From: a virus | Strand: one strand, 5' to 3' | Length of the DNA: 50,679 nucleotides | Virus record (IMG/VR): IMGVR_UViG_3300031578_000055 | Coordinates: 1-50,679 of that record | Shown here: positions 40,646 to 47,349 of the stretch, one piece after another | How the letters are laid out: each line of letters opens with the position of its first letter | How positions within the stretch are numbered: position 1 is the first letter of the stretch | Notes under the pieces: generated by a model | What the model saw: only the letters and a program-made list of their open reading frames with translations | Database searches by the model: none | What the model was told of the DNA's origin: nothing | Position numbers and translations under genes: made by a program

Positions 40646-40675
40646 GATGTGCAATGCGGATAATAGTAGTTATGT
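40632..40675 (+). repeat. attC-like site 0 (weak), left edge of cassette array
   Basis: GTATAAC (40632-40638) and GTTATGT (40669-40675) resemble inverted R boxes (R-Y-Y-Y-A-A-C and G-T-T-R-R-R-Y), 44 bp in all, with ACTA/TAGT inside. The usual AAC before GTT is missing. It lies 17 nt before the first cassette gene, as later sites do. Confidence 0.35.
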
Positions 40676-40691
40676 GGAAAAGGGGGCTAAG

Positions 40692-41042
40692 ATGGAATGG
40701 ATTAGTGTTGAAAAAGAACTTCCGATTGAAGAAGATTATTATTTAGTATCGAGTAATTATGGAATAGTTGTTCGTAGTTTTAATGTTTATCATAATTGCT
40801 GGGACGATGAACAGGCAGATGACTATTGGTGCGATGCAGTAGGTGGGAATGTTACACACTGGATGCCACTACCACCGCCCCCTTCATCACATAACAGCGA
40901 ATATAAGCAATGCGAGTTTTGCCACGATACAAGGTTGTTGTGTAGTGGTGCCGGAGAGTGTGACCATGATGGTAGAGACTGTAGCGAAAGTGATAATTGT
41001 GGTGAATATACACCGGCACTATGTAAGCATTGTACAAATTAG
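40692..41042 (+). CDS. DUF551-like protein with Cys-rich tail (cassette gene 1)
   Basis: This 116-residue protein begins MEWISVEKELPIEEDYYLV and has VTHWMPLPPPP, hallmarks of DUF551 phage proteins. A tail of about eight Cys follows (QCEFCHDTRLLC, CEHD-like, ALCKHC). GGGGG lies before the ATG at 40692; an in-frame ATG at 40647 lacks a good site. It is more G+C-rich than phage neighbours. An attC-like repeat begins at its 3' end, as in integron cassettes. Confidence 0.65.
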   Translation: MEWISVEKELPIEEDYYLVSSNYGIVVRSFNVYHNCWDDEQADDYWCDAVGGNVTHWMPLPPPPSSHNSEYKQCEFCHDTRLLCSGAGECDHDGRDCSESDNCGEYTPALCKHCTN

Positions 41043-41072
41043 CGCACTGCATATATTCGCAGAACGTTATAC
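41032..41072 (+). repeat. attC-like site A
   Basis: Ends in CGCAGAAC-GTTATAC (R' box 41066-41072). A partial R'' candidate GTACAAA lies at 41032-41038, and CTGC-ATATATTC-GCAG forms an inner stem. It overlaps the stop codon of gene 1 and lies 27 nt before gene 2. Confidence 0.5.
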
Positions 41073-41098
41073 ACAATTTGTGTCTAAAGGAGAATATA

Positions 41099-41263
41099 AT
41101 GAAAGTTGATTTTAAACAGAAGGCTACATTGGTAATTACACCGGAAAATGAAATAGAAAGTTATGCACTTAGAAAATGGCATGAAGGCTATGTTTCAATA
41201 GAGCCTTCTGAAGAATGTTTATGTGTAGAGTCAATTACAATTGACGACACAAACAATGTATAA
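41099..41263 (+). CDS. 54-residue protein (cassette gene 2)
   Basis: AAAGGAG precedes the ATG. It begins MKVDFKQKATLVITPENEIE and contains EECLCVESITIDD. No family recognised. The stop codon overlaps the R'' box of the next attC-like site, common in integron cassettes. Confidence 0.6.
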   Translation: MKVDFKQKATLVITPENEIESYALRKWHEGYVSIEPSEECLCVESITIDDTNNV

Positions 41264-41315
41264 CAGGGTTTATATGTCATTGATTACAACATCATATAAG
41301 CCGGAAACGTTATAG
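41258..41315 (+). repeat. attC-like site B (most complete)
   Basis: 58 bp. R'' GTATAAC (41258-41264) and R' GTTATAG (41309-41315) are inverted at six of seven positions. Inside, TTATATG and CATATAA form L''/L' arms, with GG/CC next to them and one extra T on one arm, like an extrahelical base. Length and box order match integron attC sites. Confidence 0.65.
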
Positions 41316-41331
41316 GCAATTGGAGGGTTAA

Positions 41332-41538
41332 ATGAGAGGAAAAGGTTTACTCGAATGGGAATGGGTTGCACATATTGAATATTCTGATTATGCCGATTCT
41401 TTGTTACATTTTAGTAGTTTAGATGCTACTGATATATTATCTGCAATAGCACATGTTTATCGGCATTGTCGGGAAAGTGGAGTTTTTGAAGTTATTTCTT
41501 TAACGCAACTGCCTATAACAGCAGATACACGGAAATAA
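41332..41538 (+). CDS. 68-residue protein (cassette gene 3)
   Basis: TGGAGGG lies before the ATG, 17 nt after R' of site B. The protein begins MRGKGLLEWEWVAHIEYSDY and has LDATDILSAIAHVYRHCRES. No family recognised. The stop overlaps the next attC-like site. Confidence 0.6.
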   Translation: MRGKGLLEWEWVAHIEYSDYADSLLHFSSLDATDILSAIAHVYRHCRESGVFEVISLTQLPITADTRK

Positions 41539-41571
41539 CAAGTGACTGCATATAAACCCGAAACGTTATGT
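41533..41571 (+). repeat. attC-like site C
   Basis: AAATAAC (41533-41539) and GTTATGT (41565-41571) are inverted at six of seven positions. CATATAA and CCGAAAC lie before R'. An alternative R'' (CTATAAC, 41513-41519) would give 59 bp, inside the gene. Confidence 0.5.
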
Positions 41572-41591
41572 ACAATATTTTGGAGGAGTAA

Positions 41592-41834
41592 ATGGACAAT
41601 AGGCATATGGATATTATATATGATGCATTGTGTAATGACGATGACCCTGTTTTTTCTAGCGAGACTGTTACAGAAATGTATAATTATATCAAAGAATTGG
41701 AAGCTAAAATAAACCTGCTCCAAAATATTATTCATAACAACAGTTTAACAAAATCATGCAGCGGTTGTTGGGGGGAGAATAAGATTTGTTATGGTTGTAT
41801 AGATTTTAGTGGTTACAAAAGCATGACTTCGTAA
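41592..41834 (+). CDS. 80-residue Cys-containing protein (cassette gene 4)
   Basis: TTTTGGAGGAG precedes the ATG. It begins MDNRHMDIIYDALCNDDDPV, has a helical stretch (EMYNYIKELEAKINLLQNII), then CSGCWGENKICYGC, which could bind zinc. It resembles cassette gene 5 in layout (coiled coil ending LQN-I-I/H-N, then Cys pairs), so the two may be related. Confidence 0.6.
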   Translation: MDNRHMDIIYDALCNDDDPVFSSETVTEMYNYIKELEAKINLLQNIIHNNSLTKSCSGCWGENKICYGCIDFSGYKSMTS

Positions 41835-41852
41835 AACTGCGAAACGTTATGT
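41831..41852 (+). repeat. attC-like site D (right half)
   Basis: CTGCGAAAC-GTTATGT (R' 41846-41852). The segment GTTATGTACAATATTTTGGAGG after it is almost the same as after site C. No convincing R''; GTAAAAC at 41831-41837 is the nearest. Confidence 0.45.
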
Positions 41853-41872
41853 ACAATATTTTGGAGGATTAA

Positions 41873-42097
41873 ATGAGTAGAAAACCAATAGAATCTTTTC
41901 ATATTGCAGGGATAAAATATGCCTGTTGTCAAGAATCAGATGTTAGAGAGCTTGAAGCTGAACTTGACCAGCTCCAAAACACTATACATAACATCGATTA
42001 TTCGAAATGTCCAGATTGTGAAGGGTACGGGCAAAGCATAAAAGGCTGGACGATAATGCCCTGTAAAAAGTGTAAGGGTACGGGACAAATCGTATAA
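41873..42097 (+). CDS. 74-residue DnaJ-type zinc-finger-like protein (cassette gene 5)
   Basis: TTGGAGG lies before the ATG. It begins MSRKPIESFHIAGIKYACCQ, then a helix (VRELEAELDQLQNTIHNI), then CPDCEGYGQ and CKKCKGTGQ, two CxxCxGxG-type motifs as in DnaJ zinc centres. It shares layout with cassette gene 4. Confidence 0.65.
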   Translation: MSRKPIESFHIAGIKYACCQESDVRELEAELDQLQNTIHNIDYSKCPDCEGYGQSIKGWTIMPCKKCKGTGQIV

Positions 42098-42113
42098 TCG
42101 CGAAACGTTAGGC
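42092..42113 (+). repeat. attC-like site E (right half)
   Basis: GTATAAT, then CGCGAAAC-GTTAGGC (R' 42107-42113), which matches the G-T-T-R-R-R-Y consensus exactly. It overlaps the stop of gene 5. The left half is not recognisable. Confidence 0.5.
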
Positions 42114-42129
42114 GAAATTAGGAGTCAGA

Positions 42130-42219
42130 CATTGTTTAGTAGCATGGACGGCTGGTAAAATCTATTGTAGTGGATGCTGTCAATATATCAAAACTTCGCA
42201 TAATCGCAGAACGTTATGA
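42130..42219 (+). pseudogene. Degenerate cassette ORF without a start codon
   Basis: AGGAG lies where a ribosome site is expected, and a frame stays open from 42130 to TGA 42217-42219 with CLVAWTAGKIYCSGCCQYI, a Cys pattern like other cassette products. No ATG, GTG or TTG begins it. The cassette is only about 100 bp long. Confidence 0.4.
42198..42219 (+). repeat. attC-like site F (right half)
   Basis: GCATAAT, then CGCAGAAC-GTTATGA (R' 42213-42219). It lies 17 nt before cassette gene 7. Confidence 0.45.
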
Positions 42220-42235
42220 ATAATAAGAGGATCAA

Positions 42236-42430
42236 ATGGTAGACAACGTTAAAGATATAATTAAAGCGTATTGTTCAGTGCATTATCCCGGAGCAGATGG
42301 ATTATGTAATGATGGTTGTGGATGTTCTTTTGACGATTTGCAACCGTGCAGTAGTTCATGTATGCATTGTGTTCCAGCAAAATGGAATGGAGAAGAAGAG
42401 ATTTTTATAGAAATAGACAAATATCAATAA
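42236..42430 (+). CDS. 64-residue Cys-rich protein (last cassette gene)
   Basis: AAGAGGA lies before the ATG. It begins MVDNVKDIIKAYCSVHYPGA and contains CNDGCGCSFDD and CSSSCMHC, eight Cys in all. No attC-like site follows its stop, so either the array ends here or that site was lost. No family recognised. Confidence 0.6.
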   Translation: MVDNVKDIIKAYCSVHYPGADGLCNDGCGCSFDDLQPCSSSCMHCVPAKWNGEEEIFIEIDKYQ

Positions 42431-42460
42431 ATGAGTATATTATTAACATAAGGATGAACA

Positions 42461-42541
42461 ATGGATACCATAAACCCGATTAAAAACCCAATTTTGATAA
42501 AGTTGACAATTACCCGTACAAGGGGTAATATCATTTTATGA
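42461..42541 (+). CDS. 26-residue ORF across the promoter of the next gene
   Basis: AAGGA lies before an ATG, and the stop overlaps the endonuclease start as ATGA. It encodes MDTINPIKNPILIKLTITRT plus a few residues. A strong promoter lies inside it, so the ORF may be fortuitous. Confidence 0.3.
   Translation: MDTINPIKNPILIKLTITRTRGNIIL
42503..42531 (+). promoter_or_regulatory. Promoter with palindromic operator in spacer (different operator)
   Basis: TTGACA (42503-42508), a 17-nt spacer and TAATAT (42526-42531). ATTACCC (42509-42515) and GGGTAAT (42523-42529) are perfect inverted repeats within the spacer and -10. Seven nt separate the -10 from the ATG at 42538, so transcripts may be leaderless or nearly so for the endonuclease gene. 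Confidence 0.65.
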
Positions 42542-43065
42542 ATAAAATATGGAAAGAAATTAGGGGATATGATGGGTTTTATAAGATTTCTAATTGTGGA
42601 GATGTATATAATTCGAAATGGGATCGTCCAGTAAAGCAACATATAAACAAATCAAACGGATATTATGAAGTCTGCTTATACAAGAAGCAAAAACGAAAAC
42701 ACCATACAATACATAGATTAGTTGCTCTTCATTTTGTTGGTATTTTATCTGGCCGTGAATTTGTAAATCATAAAGATTCTGATAAACATAACAATGATTC
42801 AACAAACCTTGAATGGGTTACTAAGTCTGAGAATGGTATTCACGCAGGAAAAGCAGGATTACTTTCTGTTAATCTAAGAAAAAATGTAAATCAATTAACC
42901 AAAGAAGGGAATTTTATCAAAACACATATTAGCCTTTCTTCTGCAGCTAGAGAATTAAACCTGCAAAAAACAAATATATCATCTTGTTGTTATGGTAAAT
43001 CAAAAACATGTGGAGGATTCTTATGGGAATTCACTCAAAAGGATATAAACCGTGATCAATATTAA
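42538..43065 (+). CDS. HNH homing endonuclease (NUMOD4, HNH_3, NUMOD1)
   Basis: This 175-residue protein has NUMOD4 (IWKEIRGYDGFYKISNCGDV), an HNH nuclease (HRLVALHFVG, then FVNHKDSDKHNNDSTNLEWV), and a C-terminal NUMOD1 DNA-binding repeat (SLSSAARELNLQKTNISSCC). Free-standing enzymes of this kind spread by cutting alleles that lack them. It lies between the cassette array and the ParB-methyltransferase gene and overlaps the latter by 14 nt. Confidence 0.9.
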   Translation: MNKIWKEIRGYDGFYKISNCGDVYNSKWDRPVKQHINKSNGYYEVCLYKKQKRKHHTIHRLVALHFVGILSGREFVNHKDSDKHNNDSTNLEWVTKSENGIHAGKAGLLSVNLRKNVNQLTKEGNFIKTHISLSSAARELNLQKTNISSCCYGKSKTCGGFLWEFTQKDINRDQY

Positions 43066-44329
43066 GCAATTCGATCCAAAATCAAACCCGATAGTAGTTA
43101 AATGCACCGCAGCTGATCTATTACCCATAGATAAAATAGTAGGATTCCAGGGTAATTTAAAAAAACTCTCAACTGTAAATCAGAATAAATTAATTAGTAG
43201 TATTCTTATTCATGGCTTTATTGCTCCTTTTTTCTTATGGGATGATGGATTTGAGTTGAGAGTTCTAGATGGAACACAGCGATTAAAAACTATTCTCGCC
43301 CTTCAAAAACGAGGGTGGGATGTCCCGTTGCTTCCCGTTGTATACATTGAAGCAGATAACGAAAAGGATGCACGAGCGAAACTTCTTAAAATAACATCAG
43401 CTTATGGAGAATTCGATTTAGATGAACTCCAGTCATGGATTAACGATATGGATGATGATATAAGTGAATCTATTAGGTTGGTGGATCAGGAGATTGAACT
43501 TGCATTAACTCCGGAAGCTGCTGAAACAGTTGGTGATGAAGAAATTCCGGAAGAAATTATTCCTGTTACGAAATTAGGTGATTTATGGGAACTTGGAGAA
43601 CATAGGCTATTGTGTGGGAGTTCAACGGATATTAATTCTGTCAAGAAATTAATTAGAGAAAATAAAGTTGATTGTGTATTTTCCGATCCTCCATATGGAA
43701 TAGATGTTGTTAAGTCTTCTCAAGTTGGTGGTGGAGGAGAAACCAAGTTCGGTAAAGGTGGTGGTGGAAAAATTGTTGATTCAAATGAGTATAAAAAAAT
43801 AATTGGAGATGAAACAATAGATACTGCTAAAGAATTTTATGAATTATGTATTAGCATGGATTTTAAGAATATAGTATTATGGGGCGGTAATTATTACACG
43901 GCTTTTATTCCTCCTTCTCGATGTTGGATTATCTGGGATAAAGAAATGACAGGGAATTTTTCTGAAGCAGAAATGGCGTGGACTTCTTTTTCAAAAGGGG
44001 GAATTAAAGTTTTTAAATTCTTGTGGAATGGCCTTTCTCGTGAAGGAAATAGGATTGATGAATTAAAGTCAAGAATTCATCCTACCCAAAAACCAGTCGG
44101 GTTGTTTGCCAATATATTTGAAAGATTTGATGGCTTTAAATCCTATTTTGATGGGTTTTTAGGATCTGGAAGTACTTTAATAGCATGTGAAAAAACAAAT
44201 AATATATGTTATGGAACAGAATTAGAACCATCTTATTGTGACTTGATAGTAATCAGATACAAAACATGGTGTGAGAACAACGGAAAGACACCTATAGTAA
44301 AACTTAATGGTGAGGTCTGGAATGGCTAA
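43052..44329 (+). CDS. ParB-domain / DNA methyltransferase fusion
   Basis: This 425-residue protein combines a ParB-like domain (KLISSILIHGFIAPFFLWDD, VLDGTQRLKT with DGTQR at 73-77) and a beta-class methyltransferase: SDPPYGI (211-217), RIHPTQKPVGL and FDGFLGSGST (366-375). Such fusions are common next to phage terminases. The HPTQKP and DPPYGI segments resemble the other methyltransferase at 36754. The start is GTG at 43052, inside the endonuclease gene. Confidence 0.85.
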   Translation: MINIKQFDPKSNPIVVKCTAADLLPIDKIVGFQGNLKKLSTVNQNKLISSILIHGFIAPFFLWDDGFELRVLDGTQRLKTILALQKRGWDVPLLPVVYIEADNEKDARAKLLKITSAYGEFDLDELQSWINDMDDDISESIRLVDQEIELALTPEAAETVGDEEIPEEIIPVTKLGDLWELGEHRLLCGSSTDINSVKKLIRENKVDCVFSDPPYGIDVVKSSQVGGGGETKFGKGGGGKIVDSNEYKKIIGDETIDTAKEFYELCISMDFKNIVLWGGNYYTAFIPPSRCWIIWDKEMTGNFSEAEMAWTSFSKGGIKVFKFLWNGLSREGNRIDELKSRIHPTQKPVGLFANIFERFDGFKSYFDGFLGSGSTLIACEKTNNICYGTELEPSYCDLIVIRYKTWCENNGKTPIVKLNGEVWNG

Positions 44330-44759
44330 AGTTAAAAACCCAGGAGGAACACCGGCAAATCTTATGCCGGCTTGGAGTGCTACAAATCAGCCTAAAAATA
44401 AAAACGGAAGAAAACCGTCCAGCATTAAAAAATATATCAAAGATAATAATCTCAATGCTACTGATATCTCTGTCCTTGCTAAATATATTCTTCCATTAAA
44501 CCAGGATCAATTAACTGCTTTAATTAGAGATGAAAAAATTCCTTTCGTTGTCAGGATATTTGTTAAATCAGTATTAGAAGATTTTAAACGTGGGAATCTT
44601 TCTAATATTATGACTTTGATTGACAGGGCTGTTGGTAAACCGAAAGAAACAGTTGATGTAAACGAGAATTCAAATAAAACTACTTTAAATGTTGATTATT
44701 CTGATATGTCTGAGGATGAAAAAAGAGAATTGTTTTTCCAGAAGATTAAGAGAGATTGA
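44322..44759 (+). CDS. Terminase small subunit-like protein (DUF5681-type N-terminus)
   Basis: This 145-residue protein starts MAKVKNPGGTPANLMPAW, has NQPKNKNGRKPSSIKKYI (a GRP-like basic motif), then helical segments up to LIDRAVGKPKETVDVN. It lies just before the large terminase, which it overlaps by 4 nt. The ATG at 44322 overlaps the methyltransferase end. Small subunits recognise the packaging site. Confidence 0.7.
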   Translation: MAKVKNPGGTPANLMPAWSATNQPKNKNGRKPSSIKKYIKDNNLNATDISVLAKYILPLNQDQLTALIRDEKIPFVVRIFVKSVLEDFKRGNLSNIMTLIDRAVGKPKETVDVNENSNKTTLNVDYSDMSEDEKRELFFQKIKRD

Positions 44760-46300
44760 TTTTGAATTTTCCATGGGAAGAACGAATAGAAATAGTTGAT
44801 GATATAAAACTATTAAGAGTTTATTTTGATGCTTATAAAATAGGTGGATCAGAAGCAGTAATAGACTTTATTTCAAGATTTTGTTTGACATTTGACCCTA
44901 GAAAAGAAAAAAATAGAGTAATCCCTTTTGAGCTATTTAAAAAACAAGAAGAATACATTCGGTGGCTTTGGCTAAGATATGTCAACAGAGAGGATGGAGT
45001 AGTTGACAAGTGTAGAGGGATAGGAATGTCCTGGATGAATGCTGGATTTTCAGCTTTTTTAATTTTATTTCAACAAGCAGTAACTATATCAATGTATACG
45101 TATAAAGCAGAAGAATGTCATTCATTGGGGAATATTGATACTTTATTAGAAAAGGTAATATTTATTTGTGATAATTTGCCAGAGTCATTTGTGACCGGAA
45201 TAGAACATAAACTAATGCAGATCAAAAATCATAAAAATGGATCTATAATTGTAGGAAAATCTGGTGATTCTCCGGGGCGTGGTGGTAGATCATCAATATA
45301 TTTTTTAGATGAAGCAGCTTTTTATCCTCGTGCCGATTCAATAGAAGCAGCAGTTTCAAGAAATGCAGATTGCAAAATATGGGGATCAACTCACCATGGA
45401 ACAAATACACTTTTTTATAGAAAATGTACTTCTGGAATAAATCCTGTAATAACATTTGACTGGTGGGAACTCAAAGAAATGTACAACCAGGAATGGTACG
45501 ACCGGGAAAAAGAAAAAGCTGTTGCAGAAGGAACACTTCATATTTTTAAACAAGAAGTTGAGCGTGATGCATCTGCAAGTCTTGAAGCATGTGTTGTTCC
45601 GTCCGAATGGGTTAATGCTGCAAAACGATGTACTGCAAATCTTGACGGAAAGATAATTGCTTCCCTTGACCCAGCCAATGAAGGAGGCGATGTTCACGGT
45701 TTTGTTGTAATAAATGGTAACATGCCTATCTATGCAGAAGAGTCCGGTCTTGGTGATCCTGCAGATGCAACAGATATGTTTTTCTGGAAAGCGGTTGAGA
45801 TGGGAGCAGAGGAATTCAGGTATGACCCGATCGGTGTTGGTGTTGGTGTAGCAATTAGAATGAAACAGATAATTGAAGAGTTGAAAACTAATGATCCTGG
45901 GAATAAAGCTTTAAAAGTAAAAATAAAACCGTGGTCGGCTTCCGGTGCTGTATTACGTCCAGACCAAAGAGATTACGCCGAAAAAGCGAACGGTGATTTC
46001 TTCGAAAATGCAAAAGCTCAAGCATGGTGGAAAGTAAGATCAGAATTTTTGAATACTTACCGGTCTGTAAACAATAAAGATTGTGAAGAAGATCAATTAA
46101 TTTCTTTTCCTGGAAAAATAGATAGATCTTTAGAAAAAATGATAATGGAATTATCTCAACCTCAGTTTACTAATTCAAAACGGGGTAAAACTATGATCGA
46201 TAAAAAACCAAAAGGAAGCAAATCCCCGAACCTTGCCGATGCTTATGTTATGTGTAGAGCTGAAGTTGATGTTGAATGGATGGCATGGTCTACAGTTTGA
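44756..46300 (+). CDS. terL: Terminase large subunit
   Basis: This 514-residue protein has a Walker A-like KCRGIGMSW (85-93), Walker B IYFLDEAAF (181-189) and a C-terminal RNase H-like nuclease with Asp305 in IASLDPANEGGD and a later acidic DLADAYVMCRAE-type ending (NLADAYVMC). It is the ATP-driven packaging motor and nuclease. The start is TTG at 44756 overlapping the previous TGA. A terminator-containing gap follows. Confidence 0.9.
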   Translation: MILNFPWEERIEIVDDIKLLRVYFDAYKIGGSEAVIDFISRFCLTFDPRKEKNRVIPFELFKKQEEYIRWLWLRYVNREDGVVDKCRGIGMSWMNAGFSAFLILFQQAVTISMYTYKAEECHSLGNIDTLLEKVIFICDNLPESFVTGIEHKLMQIKNHKNGSIIVGKSGDSPGRGGRSSIYFLDEAAFYPRADSIEAAVSRNADCKIWGSTHHGTNTLFYRKCTSGINPVITFDWWELKEMYNQEWYDREKEKAVAEGTLHIFKQEVERDASASLEACVVPSEWVNAAKRCTANLDGKIIASLDPANEGGDVHGFVVINGNMPIYAEESGLGDPADATDMFFWKAVEMGAEEFRYDPIGVGVGVAIRMKQIIEELKTNDPGNKALKVKIKPWSASGAVLRPDQRDYAEKANGDFFENAKAQAWWKVRSEFLNTYRSVNNKDCEEDQLISFPGKIDRSLEKMIMELSQPQFTNSKRGKTMIDKKPKGSKSPNLADAYVMCRAEVDVEWMAWSTV

Positions 46301-46345
46301 CAGTATTGTTGATATGAATTATATTTAATATATCCTTTCTTTTAA

Positions 46346-46376
46346 TGGAGTGCGGCACTGCTGCAAACCCACTCCA
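46346..46376 (+). ncRNA. Nested hairpin after terminase
   Basis: TGGAGT (46346-46351) pairs with ACTCCA (46371-46376). Inside, GCGGC-ACT-GCTGC forms a second 5-bp stem with one G-T pair, leaving an AAACCC bulge. It lies 46 nt after the terminase stop and before a terminator. It may be a processed 3' RNA or a packaging-related site; no gene overlaps it. Confidence 0.4.
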
Positions 46377-46389
46377 AATATTGATTTTA

Positions 46390-46420
46390 GACCAGAGAAT
46401 GATCCCTCTGGTCTTTTTTT
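46390..46420 (+). terminator. Terminator after terminase
   Basis: GACCAGAG-AATGATCC-CTCTGGTC (8 bp) followed by seven T. Confidence 0.9.
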
Positions 46421-46440
46421 ATTTATAATTAAAATAAGTG

Positions 46441-46469
46441 TTGACTCTTTACCGCTATAGCGTTATATT
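46441..46469 (+). promoter_or_regulatory. Promoter with palindromic operator in spacer (copy 2)
   Basis: TTGACT (46441-46446), a 17-nt spacer and TATATT (46464-46469). The spacer holds TACCGCTATAGCGTTA (46450-46465), differing at one base from the perfect palindrome at 4014-4029. -35, -10 and spacing are the same in both promoters. It drives the accessory block up to the portal. Confidence 0.8.
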
Positions 46470-46498
46470 AAAGATAGATCAAAGGAAAGGAAGTAAAG

Positions 46499-46660
46499 AT
46501 GAACGATTTAAATAAAAACATAGAGGCCCTTACAGAAAAGCAAAGAAAAACAGTTAAGACATTAATTCAGCTTGGAGATAGTAAAGAGCTTGCATATAAA
46601 ACAGTTGTTAATACTAAAGAACATAATTCTGATATGTACGCTTTAGCTTATTATAGCTAA
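46499..46660 (+). CDS. 53-residue protein behind the operator promoter
   Basis: GGAAGG lies before the ATG. It begins MNDLNKNIEALTEKQRKTVK and contains LIQLGDSKELAYKTVVNTKE, a small helical protein. It is the first gene of its operon, where an autoregulator would be expected, but no clear DNA-binding motif is seen. A UNCG hairpin follows. Confidence 0.6.
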   Translation: MNDLNKNIEALTEKQRKTVKTLIQLGDSKELAYKTVVNTKEHNSDMYALAYYS

Positions 46661-46666
46661 TTAAAT

Positions 46667-46682
46667 AGCCTCTTCGGAGGCA
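46667..46682 (+). promoter_or_regulatory. UNCG hairpin before ribosome site (copy 3)
   Basis: GCCTC-TTCG-GAGGC (46668-46681), then AAAGGAAGG and the ATG at 46696. The flanking AATTAAA and AAAGGA are also shared with the copy at 40309. Confidence 0.75.
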
Positions 46683-46695
46683 AAGGAAGGATCAA

Positions 46696-47349
46696 ATGAA
46701 TAAATATAAAAAATATTGTCCAAACGTTTTTGTTATGGAATCGGAAGATGATTATGACCGTGGGGACATAGCAGAAATAGAAACACGGTATGGCAAAGTA
46801 AATGAAGCAATTATATTCAATAAATTATTTGAGCGTGATGGCTTAAAATACTATTCTCAAATAAGAGCCGATGGATTTAATATTCAGGAACGAGCAAAAT
46901 TGAAATCAGAAAAATATGATAACTGGTCGGAATCTGCTTCTAAAAAATCTGATCAGGCTTATCAGGCATCAAATAAACATTCTGAATTCTTGTCACTTGG
47001 AGAACCAATTAAAATAGGTCACCACTCAGAAAACAGACACCGGAAAATGATTTCAGATGCAAATAATAATATGAGAAAATTTGTAGAACTTTCCGACAAG
47101 GCATCGAGCCACGAAAGTAAAGCCGATTACTGGAAATCAAGAGAGAATGATATCAATCTCTCAATGCCTGAATCAATAGATTTTTATGCTCATAAATTAG
47201 AACAGGCAAAAGAGATCCATGTATTTTTAAAGAAAAACCCTGATAAAAGATCTCATAGTTATTCTTTAACTTATGCAAAAAAAGATGTAAATGTCGCTCA
47301 GAAAAATTATGATATCGCTGTAAAATTGTGGGGAGTTTATGAAAAATAG
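46696..47349 (+). CDS. DUF3560-like protein
   Basis: This 217-residue protein has the DUF3560 core: KYDNWSESASKKSDQAYQAS, then IGHHSENRHRKMISDANNNM and ADYWKSREND. DUF3560 proteins are frequent on plasmids and phages; their function is not known. The family is helical and positively charged in the centre. The ATG has AAAGGAAGG upstream. It overlaps the next gene by 11 nt. Confidence 0.75.
   Translation: MNKYKKYCPNVFVMESEDDYDRGDIAEIETRYGKVNEAIIFNKLFERDGLKYYSQIRADGFNIQERAKLKSEKYDNWSESASKKSDQAYQASNKHSEFLSLGEPIKIGHHSENRHRKMISDANNNMRKFVELSDKASSHESKADYWKSRENDINLSMPESIDFYAHKLEQAKEIHVFLKKNPDKRSHSYSLTYAKKDVNVAQKNYDIAVKLWGVYEK

Noticed and set aside
41066-42219. CRISPR array
   Set aside because: The repeats are spaced about 106-280 bp apart with coding ORFs between them, only part of each repeat is conserved, and no cas genes are present.
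41066-42219. Simple promoter or ribosome-site repeats instead of attC sites
   Set aside because: TACAAT-like strings follow some R' boxes, but the conserved part is upstream of GTT, matches R-box form and includes paired arms at site B. I keep this only as an alternative.
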